NCBI RefSeq assembly: GCF_932526225.1
Contig: NC_064045.1
Coordinates: forward strand, 9,542,022 to 9,606,021
From: Nematostella vectensis
Taxonomy: Eukaryota > Cnidaria > Anthozoa > Actiniaria > Edwardsiidae
DNA length: 64,000 nucleotides
Direction: 5' to 3'
This document shows positions 51,494-64,000 of this stretch, piece after piece. A program made the translations under genes and the position numbers. The notes beneath the pieces are model-generated. The model did not search any database. It was not told where the DNA came from and was given only the letters and a program-made list of their open reading frames with translations. Within the stretch, counting starts at the first letter, position 1, and each line of letters starts with the position of its first letter.

Positions 51494-54400
51494 TCAGAGT
51501 TCGGTAACTGTGTCAGCTTCACCATTCTGTTTTGTACTCTGAAAAATTGGTTTGACATTCTTGTTAACCGGCTGTTCCTGTGATGGATCACAAGCAAGAG
51601 CAGGGTTGGTGAATGCACTGCCATCTTTTACAGACTCCGAGGAATGAACCTGCAGAGAACAATACAATGTGGTTAGCTCAGAATATCAGCGAAAAAATGT
51701 CCCGTCTGATAATAATATACAATACAATTTATATCCTTTCTCCGTATACAGTTTTATTACCATTGATTTGGCTGAAAGTAAATAATAAAATCATAGACTC
51801 CAGCAATATTTCCCCTTCACTTTCTTAATTGGAAGCGTGAGAAAACATACTTTGCCACCTCCTTTCCTATTTGCTTCGGAGGGTTGAATATTAAAGAGAA
51901 AATCTGCCTCTCCGATTTCTTAGCAAAATCAAATCCCCCCAGGATCTACTAAGGGTAAGTTCAAACGTCGTATTATCCATGAGCCGTATTCAATGCAAAT
52001 AAGGGCAAATGAAGATTATACAATCGACTTATTCATTTGCATGCATCTGCATTGAATACGACTCATGGATAATACGACGTTTAGACTAAGTTTAGAAAAA
52101 GTGTGTTCTTAACTGCGCATATTTACTGCAGTGAACGACAGAGAGGAACTCGTCCTCTTCCGTGTCCGGACAGAATTGGCATGTCCGTTCATAAACTTGT
52201 TTATAAGGTCTGTGATACCGCCCCTTGTCTATTTCGAGGTCGTGGTTGCTCATGCGCAATTTGGTGAGGCACCTTCGGTGGTTTTGATTTGGGATCTCAA
52301 GATAGCACCCTAGTTCATAGTTATCTTTATGGTCGCGATATGTTCTAAGCTTATTACCTTGCGTGGCTTGATGTCTTTGACCGTTAAAAACTTCATTCTG
52401 CACTGTTATCGTTTTATCAAACGCTGCCACTCAAACAATCTTAGCCAAAAAGTTTTTTTGCGACGTGGCAAGTAACGGATCAGCCACTGTTTTGCGAGCC
52501 TCTTGTTATCCAAATAAAGGATACGCGGAATTTAAAACCCGTAAAATTGAGTGTAATCAAAATGCAAAAAAGAAGGTCATTAAGGGAGGGGGGGGGGGGG
52601 GGGGGGGTCCGGACCCCAACCTGCCCATGTGACGAGATGAGTTTGATTCTGGTTGACCCCTTCGTCGGTAGTAGCCGCATTGTCACCAGTTTACTTACGG
52701 AGGTCTGTCGGAAACCCAACAGTCAATAGACAAAAGAATCCGCGCTATAAGACAGGTCATCCGTTCTAAATTATCAGTCAAATCCTCGAAGAAACGTCCA
52801 ATAGACACACTGCTTTTACAATTTTGAAATATTTTTCGCGTTTTCCGTTAAAAATTATCGGAGATTGCTAGGTAATCGACCGGAAGTAAACTGGTCACTA
52901 TGCGGCTAGAAGAAGGCGGGTAATTTTATGTGTAAATTTAGATATAAAAGTTTGCAGATGGATCTAGTGACCTATTACCAGAGTTAAGGATGCCGATTTG
53001 AACTTAATTGATCCGTGGTCAATGAATAAATACTTTGGACCCCTCTGCCTTTTTCTCTAGACACGCTGGCTTTTAGTTGAAAAAAAAAAAAAAAACAACG
53101 ATAACAGAATGATGAACATACGTCATTTCTTGCCTTTTGGGAAACTTTCCATCGGCAAATGATTGACATGTAGACGGGTAGAAAAACAAGTCCGTGCAAC
53201 AGACCAAGAAGAACAATACCCAGGAACATCTTGAAGAAGATCCGGAAAATCTCCGACGAGGAGCCCACCGTCACAATCATCCCCAGAAACGTACTGATAC
53301 CTGGGTAAAAGAGGAAGGAAATTGACAATTTGAGCTGTGGTCAGGAAAGAAATCGAAAGGAATATGGCTGCGTATCCAGGATACGGGCCCAAAAGGCCCT
53401 TTCAAGGCATTTTCTCCTGCACTTTCCTCTCGGGGGGGGGGGGGGGGGTGTTCCACCCCCCTGGCGACCCCCTTGAATGCTCTCAATTTAAGAACTTTAT
53501 GGCGTGTTATCTGCTATCACACATTCGCCACATCAGTCCACATCCCGGAGAGGACTTAAATAAAAACAGACGGGGGTGGTTGTCAGCAAAATCGATTTTA
53601 ACCCTAAGGGAGGGCATTTTGGGCGTGGTCAACAGAAATTCTTAACCCTTAGAGATAGCAACTTGGGTGTGGTCAAAGGAATTGTTAACCCACAGTGATA
53701 GCAGAATCTGAAAAATCCTTCCAAACCCTCCAAGGAATGGCAATTGGTCGAATTTTATACCCTAAAAGATAACAGATTCGATAAAAAAAAAAAACGTTAC
53801 ACATCCCCTTAGGTATAGCAGTTGGTCGTGTTTTTATATAAGAGATGGCTAAATCGGAAAAATCCCTCAACAACCCCTAAGGGATGGCAGTTGGTCGAAA
53901 TTTTATACCCTAAAAGATGTGACGATCACCTCCGTCTACTTTCCTAGAGAGTCCCCCCTGGGGGGAGGGGGTCCTTATACAGTGCTTGATTGTATTATAG
54001 CCCTGTAACTCAATGCTTGGTAATCAGCCAGTTATCTTTAAATGATGCATTCTCTTAAAAACTACAGTTATATGTACGATAGCTCGAACCGGGAGTTGAA
54101 ACTGGTCCCAGTCATCTGAAGTTCGAGTAATCGAGGGTAGAAATGTATAGAAAAATGTTTGGGAGGAATGGCGTTCATAATCAAGCTTTACCTCCAAGCA
54201 AAACACTGGTGCCTAAAGTGCTAAGCGCATGCTCTACACGCAACTCCGCTGTCGGCTCAGATGACGTCACAAACGCATGCGCAATGTGAGCACTGTAGTC
54301 CACAGAGAACCCAATAGCCATGACAAGATTTATCATTGAAATGGCATTGAGTGACACGTCCCATACGGACATGAGAGCGAAGAGTTCAACAATGAGAGCG

Positions 54401-56993
54401 GAGAATCCAAGGAAGACTAGAAGAGTGACCCTGATGCTCAGAAGGAACGGCCACGTGATCAGGAGCACGGCGGCCGCCGCAATAGCCAAGTTCCTGATGG
54501 TCTCGCTCTGAATTAGCGAGTACTGCAAATAAAAATATTTATTATGTAACGGGGGTTTCATTAAGTTTCAGAGTAGGCGGTGGAGATGGGTAAGTAGGGG
54601 TCGGAAGTTGTTAAAATAGAACATCAATTGACATTTTAAAAAAAGTAGGCGGCGCTCCGAAAATAGAAGCTGGTGGTTTCGCCGGCCGCCGTGCGATGAA
54701 ACCCCTTTGTTAACATGATAATTACGGTTTAATATGATATAGTCCTACCAGCCTAATCCAGACCGTGGAGTATATCTTTATATCGTGTATAATCTTGATC
54801 AAATAACAAATAAATGGATTTCATTCATTGCGACGTAAAGAGTTATGTACAAATGAGCACAACAATATGGAAAAAAAGAAAGAAGAAGATGATAAAGGGA
54901 CTAAGTGTCATAAGGTATTGATAACGATAGTTTTGAAAAAGAAAAGAACAAAAGCAAAAACAAAAAGAATGATTATGAAATATGAAGACGACTAAAACTC
55001 TCTAAGCAAATACCTGTTCGAAGAATATAAAGAATCTGGAAATAGGATACGCCTTAAGACTCTTGTCGTTTTCCTCCAGGTCCTTTCTGAGTGTTACCAT
55101 GGCATCACGCTGGAAGATTGAACTTGGGCTGTCCTCCATAAAGCAAATAACACGTGACACCTCAATGCTCTTGTTGTCCGATGACAAAACGATATCTTTT
55201 CTAAAATGCGAAAATGACGGATTACTAAAAAATATATCAAGTCCCCTCATCAGGTCGCCTGTATTGTTGATGCTAATGTTCGCCATTTTTGCAAAGTTCG
55301 TAAGACTCGTCATCCAGTTTATCTTGTTGTCCGTGTAATGCTTGTTGCCAGAGGCGATGTCTGACAGCTTACGAATGTCATCTTGGATCCGGGCCATCCC
55401 GAAGTCCAGCTTGGCGTCCATTACTATGCTTACTTCAAGGCTTAACTCATAGTGCCTCTCTTGGGCGTTTATAAATTCTTTGAAGTATGAATTATCTTTT
55501 GCTAGGAGTCTCCTGTCAAAGCTCTCACTGATGTTCATGGCCCCCCAGATGCTGATCCCAAGAAGTCCCATGGACAGTAAAACAACTAAGATGCGAACAG
55601 GTGTCTTCATAAGCAATCGAGCGTATTGCTTCATCACCTTATTGGCTCCTTGCAAACGAGGCTCGTCCCATTTGGGCTCCCCCTCTTTTGGTATTGGTGC
55701 AAAGCAGCATGGGAGGCAGTCCCGGCGGTTTGCTTTAATCCTCCTGACGTCAAACGTCGCTATGGCAACAAAGTATGTTATGATCATGAGATAGGAAAGA
55801 GTGACAGACAAAGCAGCGTAGATGCAGAAGTATCTTATCGAAGGGAAAGCTGTGGACGTGCTAACGGCAAACGCAACGAGGTCTGTAACGGTCGTCATGG
55901 TAACTGTCATTCCTGAGTGCCTCATTACCATTTTGATCGTGTCAATAACAGACAGTTTGTCGTCCTGTCGATCCAGTTCGTCAACAAGGATAAACATATC
56001 GTCGATTCCGATCCCGAGAATTAGAAACGGTAGCACCCCAACGAGGCTGATAAACGGAATCCCGACGGCTAGGGATAACCCGAAACCCGCGAGGACCCCG
56101 AGGGCTACGGCGAAAACACCAGCATTAGCCAACAGCGAGTGGCCTGTCAGGGGGTTGCAGAACTTTCCCAACATAGTACAGGCGAAGGTGATCATCACGG
56201 CAAAGGTGATGGAGATTAGGGTGATGTCTGAGCCGGCGCTTTCTGAGATCGCATCGTCCAGGCTCCTCTCGGCAGTGTAGAACATCTTGGCGCACGAGAG
56301 ATCCTTCTGAAGGCCCTTCATCTTGTTGATGAAATCAGTCTCAAATTCAAAGACCTTGTCCTCAACGTCTGTGTCCGTTGGCGCCTGTATTAGATAGGTG
56401 ACTTGTATTGCACTAGCACTCGTTAAATGACCGTTTGAGTTGTACTTCATGTTGCCAAAAATACGTGGAAATGTGATGACGGCCGGGCGGTCACTTTGCA
56501 TTAGGTACGTGGAATCGTTCGCAACAGCATCAAGTTTTTGGGTGATATTTACCAGATTATTAACATCAAAGTTGAAAATCTCAAGTGGATTGTTCATGAG
56601 GCAGTGTTCAATGGAATTGCCCAATTTGTCCCTGTTATTTCTCTTTGTACAGTAAGTTGTGTACATTGGCAATGCAGCAAGGGCATCGTGCGCCTTTAAA
56701 ACGTCACGAAGACACTGCTCCGTAAGAATATTTCCGCCATCCTTTGGTTCAAACACCAATATTAGCTCCCTGGACTTTATCGCTGGAAAATACTTCCTGG
56801 CCTTTTCCAGATCTTTTATGGCTTGGCTGTCTTGAGGAATGTACAGCTTTTCTGTTCGATTTTCTACCTTGAAGCGGATGAACCCGCACGCCAAGCCGCC
56901 TACCACGGTCAAACAGATGCAGATGGTGATCCATGGATACGTTGCTACCTTGGAGCCGATGAATCCAAAGAATCTCCCCGTGTACTCATGCAT
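51494..56993 (-). CDS. PTCHD3-like: Patched-domain (PTR) membrane protein, PTCHD3-like, four exons
   Basis: Coding exons: 56993-55014, 54522-54192, 53300-53122, 51649-51494, giving 881 residues. The family has 12 membrane spans, an RND fold and a sterol-sensing domain (SSD), related to Patched and Dispatched. Seen: TM1 near residues 20-40, a Cys-containing extracellular loop, SSD spans about 257-415 with GIGIDDMF at about 327, TM7 near 468-486, a second loop, and C-terminal spans with the second RND motif GFSVDYSAHI at about 731. All exon phases agree and the last exon ends ...NGEADTVTEL then TGA. The cytoplasmic tail is short and hydrophilic. The first exon continues in frame to an acceptor (CCTAG|G, exon start 57024), so an upstream coding exon cannot be excluded. 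Substrate or partner is unknown. Confidence 0.93.
51954..52090. mobile_element. Fold-back element, family E, copy 2
   Basis: TAAGTTCAAACGTCGTATTA, then TCCATGAGCCGTATTCAATG, mirrored at the right end (CATTGAATACGACTCATGG, then ATAATACGACGTTTAG). Homologous to 37328-37464. Sits in intron 3 of the Patched-domain gene, adjacent to a LINE fragment. Confidence 0.82.
52092..52430 (-). mobile_element. Non-LTR retrotransposon 3' fragment (C-terminal region)
   Basis: The frame has KLRTYRDHKDNYELGCYLE, then CLTKLRMSNHDLEIDKGRY and CQFCPDTEEDEFLSVVHCSK. The order KLRTY...LTKLRxSxHxLEIExGRY...CxxC...EDExHxxxxCxxY is common at the C-terminus of cnidarian and fish LINE polyproteins. 5'-truncated, in an intron of the Patched-domain gene. 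Confidence 0.75.
52588..52607. repeat. Run of 20 G
   Basis: Homopolymer just upstream of family C copy 3. Confidence 0.95.
52673..52907. mobile_element. TIR element, family C, copy 3
   Basis: The same terminal sequence AGCCGCATTGTCACCAGTTT and its inverse, with a homologous interior (AATTATCAGTCAAATCCTCG, TTTTCCGTTAAAAAT). Unlike copies 1 and 2 it lacks TTAA at the ends (flanks AGT and AGAA), so it was eroded or inserted differently. Confidence 0.83.
53580..53935. repeat. Degenerate tandem repeats in a Patched-domain gene intron
   Basis: Segments reading GGCAATTGGTCGAATTTTAT and ACCCTAAAAGAT recur with drift (about 53738, 53810, 53885), along with GTGGTCAA-containing relatives. Not telomeric despite TTAACCCTAA at one place. 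Confidence 0.65.
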
Positions 56994-57023
56994 CTTGTCG
57001 TTACAGCTATGCCATTTGGATGA

Positions 57024-57027
57024 CCTA
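57024..57027 (-). promoter_or_regulatory. Splice acceptor before the first known Patched-domain exon; tiny uORF
   Basis: CCTAG|G on the minus strand opens the exon 31 bp before the chosen ATG at 56993. Between them lies ATGGCATAG, a two-codon upstream frame. A donor CAACAG|GTATCT near 58153 could close a non-coding first exon. The pairing is inference. Confidence 0.35.
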
Positions 57028-57367
57028 GGAGAAATCAAATTCAGTTTAAAGAATATGAATGCGGTCTTCAGGAATGGCCGGGGGAGGGGGAGTATTGGCG
57101 TCGACTTGGTGAGAATAATAAAAAAAAAGACCATATTGACGGGAAAGCCGGTAAAGCAACGTTGCAAAATCTGAGCTACTACCACCTGGCGAGCGAACAG
57201 TGACTTTTGTTAGTATACAATATTTAAATAAGTTACATAATTTTTATTAGTCTGGCAGATTTCGGATAGCGCGTCGGGGTATGTTTGCAAACCACGAAGT
57301 GATCTGATTTGATATTGCAATTCACCCTTTGCTAAACAAAAAAAAACGGGAAGGAACATTTCTACAT

Positions 57368-57538
57368 TGCAGGGCCGTAGCAGGGGGTGGGGCACGGGGG
57401 CACAATCCCCCCCAATATTTTAAAAAATTATAAGGAAATTACCAGTATGGTGTGGCTGTGCCCCCCCCCCCCCCCCCCCGCCTGTATTGTGTATACACCC
57501 CCACCCCCAAATCTTACGTGGCCTTCTACGGCTCTGCA
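57368..57538. mobile_element. 171-bp TIR element with poly-C core
   Basis: TGCAGGGCCGTAGCAGG at the left and its inverse CCTTCTACGGCTCTGCA at the right, with two mismatches. ATT stands next to each end. Interior holds a 19-bp poly-C run (57461-57479). Non-autonomous. Confidence 0.7.
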
Positions 57539-57832
57539 TTGTAAGGGGAAAGTAAAAGTAAATGAAGAGGCCTGTAGAAGTGATAAAACGTTTATATGGA
57601 ACAAAGAGACAAAACTGGGTGGACACGTGAGTCGCTCAGATAAACAACTTATGTAAAAGCTATGGCTAAGAGAGCAGCCAGGACATAGCTGATAGTTGGG
57701 TGAAAAACAGTGAGTCTTGATTTGATTTTAGTGGATTGGCTCACATTTTAGTGCGGGTTTTCGCTTTCAGAGCGCGCTTATGACAGATGTCAATGGGTCT
57801 GTACTAATTTCCTCATGAGTTAGCCTAATATT

Positions 57833-57995
57833 AGGCGTTTGTTGGTGTTTCCGCGACGAAAACCCCGCTTTTTGGGCGCCATCTTGGATTTTTGGCCGCG
57901 CGTGATCTAAATGCGAGAGCAAAAGGCAAAATCCAGGATGGCGCACAAAACACGGGAAAGCGGGGTTTTCGTCGCGGAAACACCAACAAACGCCT
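57833..57995. mobile_element. 163-bp fold-back element
   Basis: AGGCGTTTGTTGGTGTTTCC with GCGACGAAAACCCCGCTTT is mirrored by AAAGCGGGGTTTTCGTCGCG with GAAACACCAACAAACGCCT. Arms of about 60 bp include the ATCTTGGATTTT / AAAATCCAGGAT part with a small bulge. TA flanks both ends. Confidence 0.85.
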
Positions 57996-57999
57996 ACTA

Positions 58000-60900
58000 G
58001 TCGGCTACATGAGTTTTGTCTTCGATTTCCTTGTGTTCACTTTCTTAGCTTGCTTAACAGTTCTTAGAACAAAAATATTCCCTTGATTTCTTCATAAGGA
58101 GGGCAAGAAAAAAATACCGACAACAAAGTACAGGTGTATGCGATGAATTTGCTTTAAAGATACCTGTTGGTTACACAGCTCGCTTGAATAACGGAGCACT
58201 TAGGAGATGTGTAGGAATGTCTAGGGTTGGACTGGGTGGATAGCCATCCTCTTTTTCAAGAGTAGAAAGGTTTGTCTATTCCCCCTTATCAACCCACTTT
58301 TTGAACTTTTGTATACTTGCGAAGCATTTACAAGTTTTTTAGAGGACGTCCGGTTAGACATAGTTTATTTATGTTGTAGCTCAATTGTTCACATATTAAG
58401 CTGAAACGCTATTGATTATGCTAAATAAAAAGCTTCCAGGCTTCCCAACCGCGTCAGGGAAGGATTTCTAAAGAACATTTAATTATCTATAAATAATATC
58501 CCTATGCTCTTATTTATAAAACAAACTGAGCAGGGATGTTAATGTATCCGTCTGTTTTTTTCTTGTCTAGAAGCTCAATTTTACGTGCTTAGAGCAATAT
58601 AAATTTGTCTTTTATTTTTATATAGTTTTGGCAATGCCTAAAAGCAGGTGGGAAGCCTGTGCTTTTCTTCAGCGTCATTATCATCCTAGGCTAGGCTAGG
58701 GGGTTGTTGTATTTGCCTTACCGTTTGTGTGATGTTGACGTCATATTTTTTGTCTGAAAGAAAAGAACAATTGATATGAATACTTGTTACTGGCGAATTC
58801 ATTCGTAGTCGCTAACGAGCGAATTTGGGTTTTGAAGCATTGCAAGAGATTGTGGGATAGCTTTAGCTGGGATCATGCCCAGTTGTTCTGCAATTTCCGA
58901 ATTTCTGAATGCCAAACAAAGCTGCCTTTGCGTATTGCACACATTCTCTGCAGCTACTTTTAGCTCATATTTTGCCACTAATTCACCTCTCTCATTATAG
59001 GTGTCTACTCATCCCAAACTGCACTGTTTTAGCGAGTATCGCCCTCTTCAAAAGAAAATCCTTGTGCAAAAGAGCTTTACATTTAGATAGTATTGAAAAA
59101 TTGTAACAAGGGTAAAAAGTGATAAAATTATTTATTGTCGTCTAGTTTTTCTATCCCATAGTGGATAGATTTGCGACGCTATTGCTAAAATAGATGTTCA
59201 GATAGATGGCAGCGGAACCGGGGGAGGGAGAGGATTAAGGAGGGGGGGGGGGGGGGGTTGATTTGGCTTGGGTCTGTTCCCCTGTTGTGTTTCGTGACAG
59301 CCTTTTTAAAAAGGCTCCAAGAACACTCATGTTCAATTACCACAGGCATCCCTCGCGCTTTCACCCCAGTCTCTCATGGGCTATTTTAAACAATGTATGA
59401 TATGTATATTTTGTGGGGTTTTTTCGTCGTTTAGTTTCAGAATCCGTTCCGTCACAATATTTGTGCAGATCTCAGCCCCTTAGCACTATTTTTCTGGCAC
59501 TATTGATTTTGAGGAATTCATTGCGTGCAAACTCGTGCTGATGACCAATATCGACACTTGAGAGCCACACTTCACCGACTTCCGCCCTCGCATATATGGA
59601 TTTAGAACAGCCTGAATCACGTTGGAAGTGTTTTAAGCTAATGTTATGATTGTTAGTTTAGGCTATACAAATGTTTTGAATTTTGTTTTTAGTGTTTAAA
59701 ATCTTTGTGTCCGAGTTGCGTGACACTATTACTTTAGCACTTTTTAAAATATTTTGAATATATTTATATTTCGCCAAAAAATAACGTAAATATTTCAATT
59801 TGGAAAATATTACTATTCATAGAATCAGGGAAGTGATATAATGGATAGAATAGAGTTATTATTATTGTGAGATTCATTGAATTTAATAGATTTAATATTT
59901 TCTATTCATCTCATTGGCAATTTTTTTTTCGGCAAAAAAAGATTCGACACACTAGTTTGATCCACAGTTTTGAAAACTTTTCAAAATAATAAACAAAAAT
60001 AAAAATAAAACCTTTTTTATCGCGTTAAACCTCACCGCACATCATGCAAATAAAATAGAGAATCTAAAAGGAAAAAAGGCTTTTGTTACCTTTGTCAGTC
60101 AATCACAATTATTTTAGCTTATAAATAATAGCACTTAAAAATAGCGTCATCGACCTCCTCGAGATAATTGTTTTATAATCCATCAATCTTTGAGAATATG
60201 CCGGACATTTAGGTATGCCAAATGGAAAAAAGCTATCACGTGACTGAGTTGTCTCGACAACTTATAGAAAAACAAACAGTAACGGCTTTTCTAAATGGAA
60301 AAAAAAAAACAATTTTCAAATTTAGTCACTAAAATAAAGATTTTTGAGCGAAATGTTGCCGCCGTCAAGGAATTCTCAGCTATTTATCGTTGGTTAAGAG
60401 CGCCTCTTATGCCTTTTCTCATATTTGAGCTCTATTTGTAGTTGCCTGCTGTTATAAAAGCTAAAATAAAGCTAAAGATAATAATTAAACAAATACTTTT
60501 GCTAGGTATTGGTTTTTTCTTTCTTGTAAAGCTTGTTAAGTTGCTTATTCATCTATGGATTTCGAAGTATGGAATCGAAACTAAAAGATGACATGAAGAC
60601 GTTGTCGAGAGAAAAAGAGCTTTCGTTTCCTCATCATCTCTTCTGAATAAAATAAGGAGTATTGAACTATTTCGCATCTTAAAAACCAACTAATAGCCTA
60701 GCTAAGAAGATAAGCTTTACTGAACATGTAGAATTCAACTCATTCAAGCAGCCGCGAAAACGGCTTGTAAAACAAAGATGGCAGAACTACATCGATTGTT
60801 AATTAAAATTCGCTCTCTTTCAAGAAACAGCAATCAAAAGAAGTTCAAATGGAAAAACATATCGACAAGAATAAAACAAGTTTACCTGAAAAGTTTCGGC

Positions 60901-61340
60901 TCAGGCTGTATGAAAGAGCAAACAATATTAACTTCGCATTTTCGGTAAAAATATTAGTGACGTATATGGTAATTTTTTTCCTCATACATTTTGCCAGAGG
61001 GCAAAATGTCATCAATATTTTACTTATTCATCGAAGATATGTGCGTAGCCACATCAAGCAGCTTGCTGAAGTCGAGCGTATAACCGGAAAATAAACAAGA
61101 TACTTTGAGAAACATATTTAACGATGAAGCAAGGTGTTAGGTCAAAACACTTGTGACACAAAGACACCCATCTTTCCTAAAGGGCTAGTAGTAAGGGCTA
61201 GTAGTAAGGTTGATATGCACAAAGATATATTGGATTAAAATTCATAGACGTTAAGTCTAGATAGATCGCTGCACAAAGGTGGATCTCAAAGGCATACTTA
61301 GGAATTCTAAGCTTTTAAAACTTGTAAAAACTTCATAAGA
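58000..61340. other. No recognised gene
   Basis: AT-rich sequence, with a run of 17 G at 59242-59258. An 81-codon plus-strand frame at 60849-61094 (ends HIKQLAEVERITGK) has one hydrophobic segment, but no family was recognised and no flanking exons were seen. Confidence 0.45.
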
Positions 61341-61345
61341 AAATG

Positions 61346-61463
61346 TACCCTGGGTTCCAGAGGCTGAATATCCGCTTCCGCTTCGCTCGAAAAATCTCTC
61401 GCTTCGATCGAAAAATCTCTCGTTTCGCTTGAAAAACTCTCGGAGCCTCTGGTCTCCAGGGTA
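61346..61463. mobile_element. 118-bp TIR element
   Basis: TACCCTGGGTTCCAGAGGCT and its inverse AGCCTCTGGTCTCCAGGGTA bound a core of three TCGCTTCGATCGAAAAATCTC-like repeats. Short, non-coding. Confidence 0.65.
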
Positions 61464-63043
61464 AAGAAAATGGCGTCATTCAATTCTTTCCCCCTATAAA
61501 TCCTCCGATATATATTGCCTACCTATTTCATACCTCGGAATAAAAGTTTCAAACCCCTATGTGTATGCCATCTATGGTCATTGTCTATGGTATCATGTCT
61601 ATGGAGGAGGAGGCCGCTATTTCGGATTAGGAGGAGGCCGCTATTTCCTTCCCTTTCTCGTCTATACATGTAGTGTCGTATCACAGGTAAAAGAAGGGAA
61701 AGTAGGCGAACTAGCTCATTTTTTATGTCACACTAATATTATTGGGAAACTGATGTCTAATACTATCAGCCAACGAAAATGATCAAGAGGTTCAGTTTGT
61801 TTTTATGGTCACCGCGGTCCCTGAAAATAAAAACAGCTAACTCTGTTATAGAAGGACGTGACATTTGCTCATGTAAGCCATTGAAAACATACAAAAAACC
61901 GCCAATATTTGAATCGATATTTTCTCTAGACCATAAGCTTCAGAATAATAACATGTGATAAATGGCCGAAAACCCGTAACTAAAACATTAAAATATTGTT
62001 ATTATTGTTTTGACTCAAAACAAAAAGTGACGTCGTTGAGGGAAGTTTAATATACCAATTTGGATGCAATCTATATTAAATATAATGATTTGAAAAATTT
62101 GAAATACAGTAGTTACGCTATAAGAGAGACTGATATTATGAAATCGGTGATTTTGGACGTACTTGTGCATTGATGCTGTTTGTGATTGTTGAGATATCAG
62201 ATACCAGCTGATAGCCAAAACACGCATTAAATTGATATTTTAATTTAGATTCAGAGAACCCCAGATAGCACTCGCTCAGGTGCCTACCATTAAAAAAATG
62301 CAACATATATATACATATATAAAAGAAAAACAGAAAAAAGATTAAAAAAAAAAACAAGAATATGATACCAGAATACACTTCCTCTATTTCACTTATTTGA
62401 CTCTAAATCCAAAAAGCTTAAACTTACCGAGACGATGAATCAATTTCGGGTACGTCTGTTGGGTCGGAAACTATTTCCTCGCGCTAGCCCTAACACCGCC
62501 TTCAAACGCAGTCAGCCTTGCCCTCACGCACTTCCCAGACGCACACGCTTCAGGGTACGTCAATGGAAGGCACATGTAATTTTTCCTACTTTGATTAAAC
62601 CGCGTTTAACACGCTACCAGATGACAGAGAGTTGTGAAAAGCGGGCCTGAATTTGTAAGACTTACGTCTCTCCAACCTGTAAAAGGTATGTACTGTTTCC
62701 CCAAAACGTTTCGCGGTCACCGGGGTGTGAAAAATAAAAATAAAATAAAACAACTTTAACAAAGTATAATATCGGGAGCATCGATTTTCTTCAATAAAGT
62801 TCTTGTTTCTTTAGTACAGTAACAATAAATCGCTTTTTTCGTATCCAATGCCTCGTTTCTGAGAAATAGAGGTGCCTAGTCCCTTGGAAATCTTTGGATG
62901 TGTATTTTGAAGTTGCTAAAGATGTTCTTCCCATAGTTTTGTAAGTTTGCTTATCTTAAGGATGAACGGTCTGAGGATGAAAAAATGTTTGTCTTTTCTC
63001 ATGTGGCAATATCATGAATGCTAAAAGCGGATCGGATCTAAAA
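61464..63043. other. No recognised gene
   Basis: AT-rich sequence with a short duplicated GGAGGAGGCCGCTATTTC near 61605-61650. No exon supported. Confidence 0.45.
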
Positions 63044-63249
63044 TATACACCTATTTTTAAATAAGGTTGCACTCCGAGGAACCATGTGTCGTAACTTTAA
63101 AAAAGCTTTAGCATTCTTCTTTATGTACCTCTAAACGTTCACACGGCATTCAGAGACCAGGATTAAGCCATTTATACGTTACCAATAAACCACTGCGGGT
63201 TACGATACATTGATTCGCGGGTGCAACCTTAATTGAAATAGGTGTAAAT
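63044..63249. mobile_element. TIR element, family B, copy 3
   Basis: TATACACCTATTTTTAAATA, GGTTGCACTC at the left and GGGTGCAACCTTAATTGAAA, TAGGTGTAAA at the right. The clearest copy of this family in the window. Confidence 0.72.
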
Positions 63250-64000
63250 ATTATTGGATAGTTAATCCTTCTAACTTTCATATCACAGCTGGAATGCAGA
63301 TTTACGAGGGTACTTGAAAAACGCGGTCCAATCGAAAGGAAAGCATTAAAAATTGTCGAGTCGAATTATAAAAATACTTGCTTGTGGCATTGGTTTCCAA
63401 CCATAAGGATTGTTTACGTAGCCCTAGTGGCCAATAAAAAAGATTTTTGCATTTAAGTAAGACAGTAGTTTACAGACAGTGAACAGCGCCCCCTCAGGAA
63501 ATCATAAGACGTTCCACTTGGCTGTCCTTTAACAAATAACACATTTTTTGCATCCTTTTCAATAAAGCCATATACTGTCACAATACTTACAATAGTTATT
63601 TCGTTGCAATATCCAAAACTCATTTAAAACAAGTCTACGAGGTTTATTCTCTTATTTTCTGAGTTTTGGTATAGTTCAATGACAATGTTGAAAAATTACA
63701 TACTTTCGTCGTACGTCATCGATTCGCTTAATGCCCTTCTAAGAAATGGGACAGATATAGGCCATTCTATAAATATTATAATATAATTCTATAAATACAT
63801 GGGCGATGGAGAAGTTAAATCAGATAAGCTTTCGATCAGTTATGAGAAAGCAGCAAACATTTTAAGGTAAGATAGAAAACTATTTGGAAATATCTGGAAC
63901 ACCCTGGTAAAAAAAAGGTTTCATAGAACATCTTTGTTAAAATTCAAAGTGAATTGAAAAGAGTATTGGTGTAAAGGGTTTCGTAACCGTAATTTTTTTC
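63250..64000. other. No recognised gene
   Basis: AT-rich sequence to the right edge. No exon, repeat or RNA gene supported. Confidence 0.45.

Noticed and set aside
53590-53650. TTAACCCTAA telomere-like motif
   Set aside because: It is a single occurrence inside degenerate intronic repeats, not a (TTAGGG)n tract.
60849-61094. 81-codon plus-strand frame with a hydrophobic stretch
   Set aside because: AT-rich codon use, no family recognised and no flanking splice sites that extend it.

Overview
The window looks like nuclear DNA of an invertebrate animal, most likely an anthozoan cnidarian such as a sea anemone (inference; no species marker is visible). It is AT-rich and intron-dense, with GT-AG introns, many minisatellites and many small terminal-inverted-repeat (TIR) elements. 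All recognised protein genes lie on the minus strand.

Layout. Positions 1-2.3 kb hold three minisatellites. From 2.3 to 14 kb there is no securely recognised gene. That stretch holds two 5'-truncated non-LTR retrotransposon tails, several TIR elements, a 48-bp palindrome and a 33-bp minisatellite. The minisatellite is open in frame on both strands and runs into a possible C-terminal exon. Positions 14.9-15.9 kb hold an EGF-like exon and a PAN/Apple-like exon of a partial gene.

Positions 17.6-46.6 kb are one complete gene for a conventional class II myosin heavy chain of non-muscle type. I resolved 40 coding exons. They join in frame to 5901 nt (1966 residues plus stop), almost the length of vertebrate MYH9/MYH10. 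The motor, two IQ motifs, the coiled-coil rod and a short non-helical tailpiece are all present. Its upstream region has a full CRE, two CCAAT boxes and a 20-bp palindrome.

Positions 47-51 kb are intergenic and contain a large 38-bp minisatellite and a perfect 52-bp inverted repeat. Positions 51.5-57.0 kb hold a four-exon gene for a Patched-domain (PTR/PTCHD3-like) membrane protein of about 881 residues. Positions 57-64 kb hold TIR elements and no recognised gene.

The myosin would bind essential and regulatory light chains and drive actomyosin contraction in non-muscle cells. The Patched-domain protein is a predicted 12-span, RND-fold protein with a sterol-sensing domain. Nothing suggests that the two work together.

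The least expected observation is inside the myosin gene. In five introns the tandem-repeat unit contains a copy of the neighbouring exon's 3' splice site, producing ladders of decoy acceptors. In addition, at least four small TIR families each occur two or three times in the window, one of them 11 bp from a myosin splice donor.
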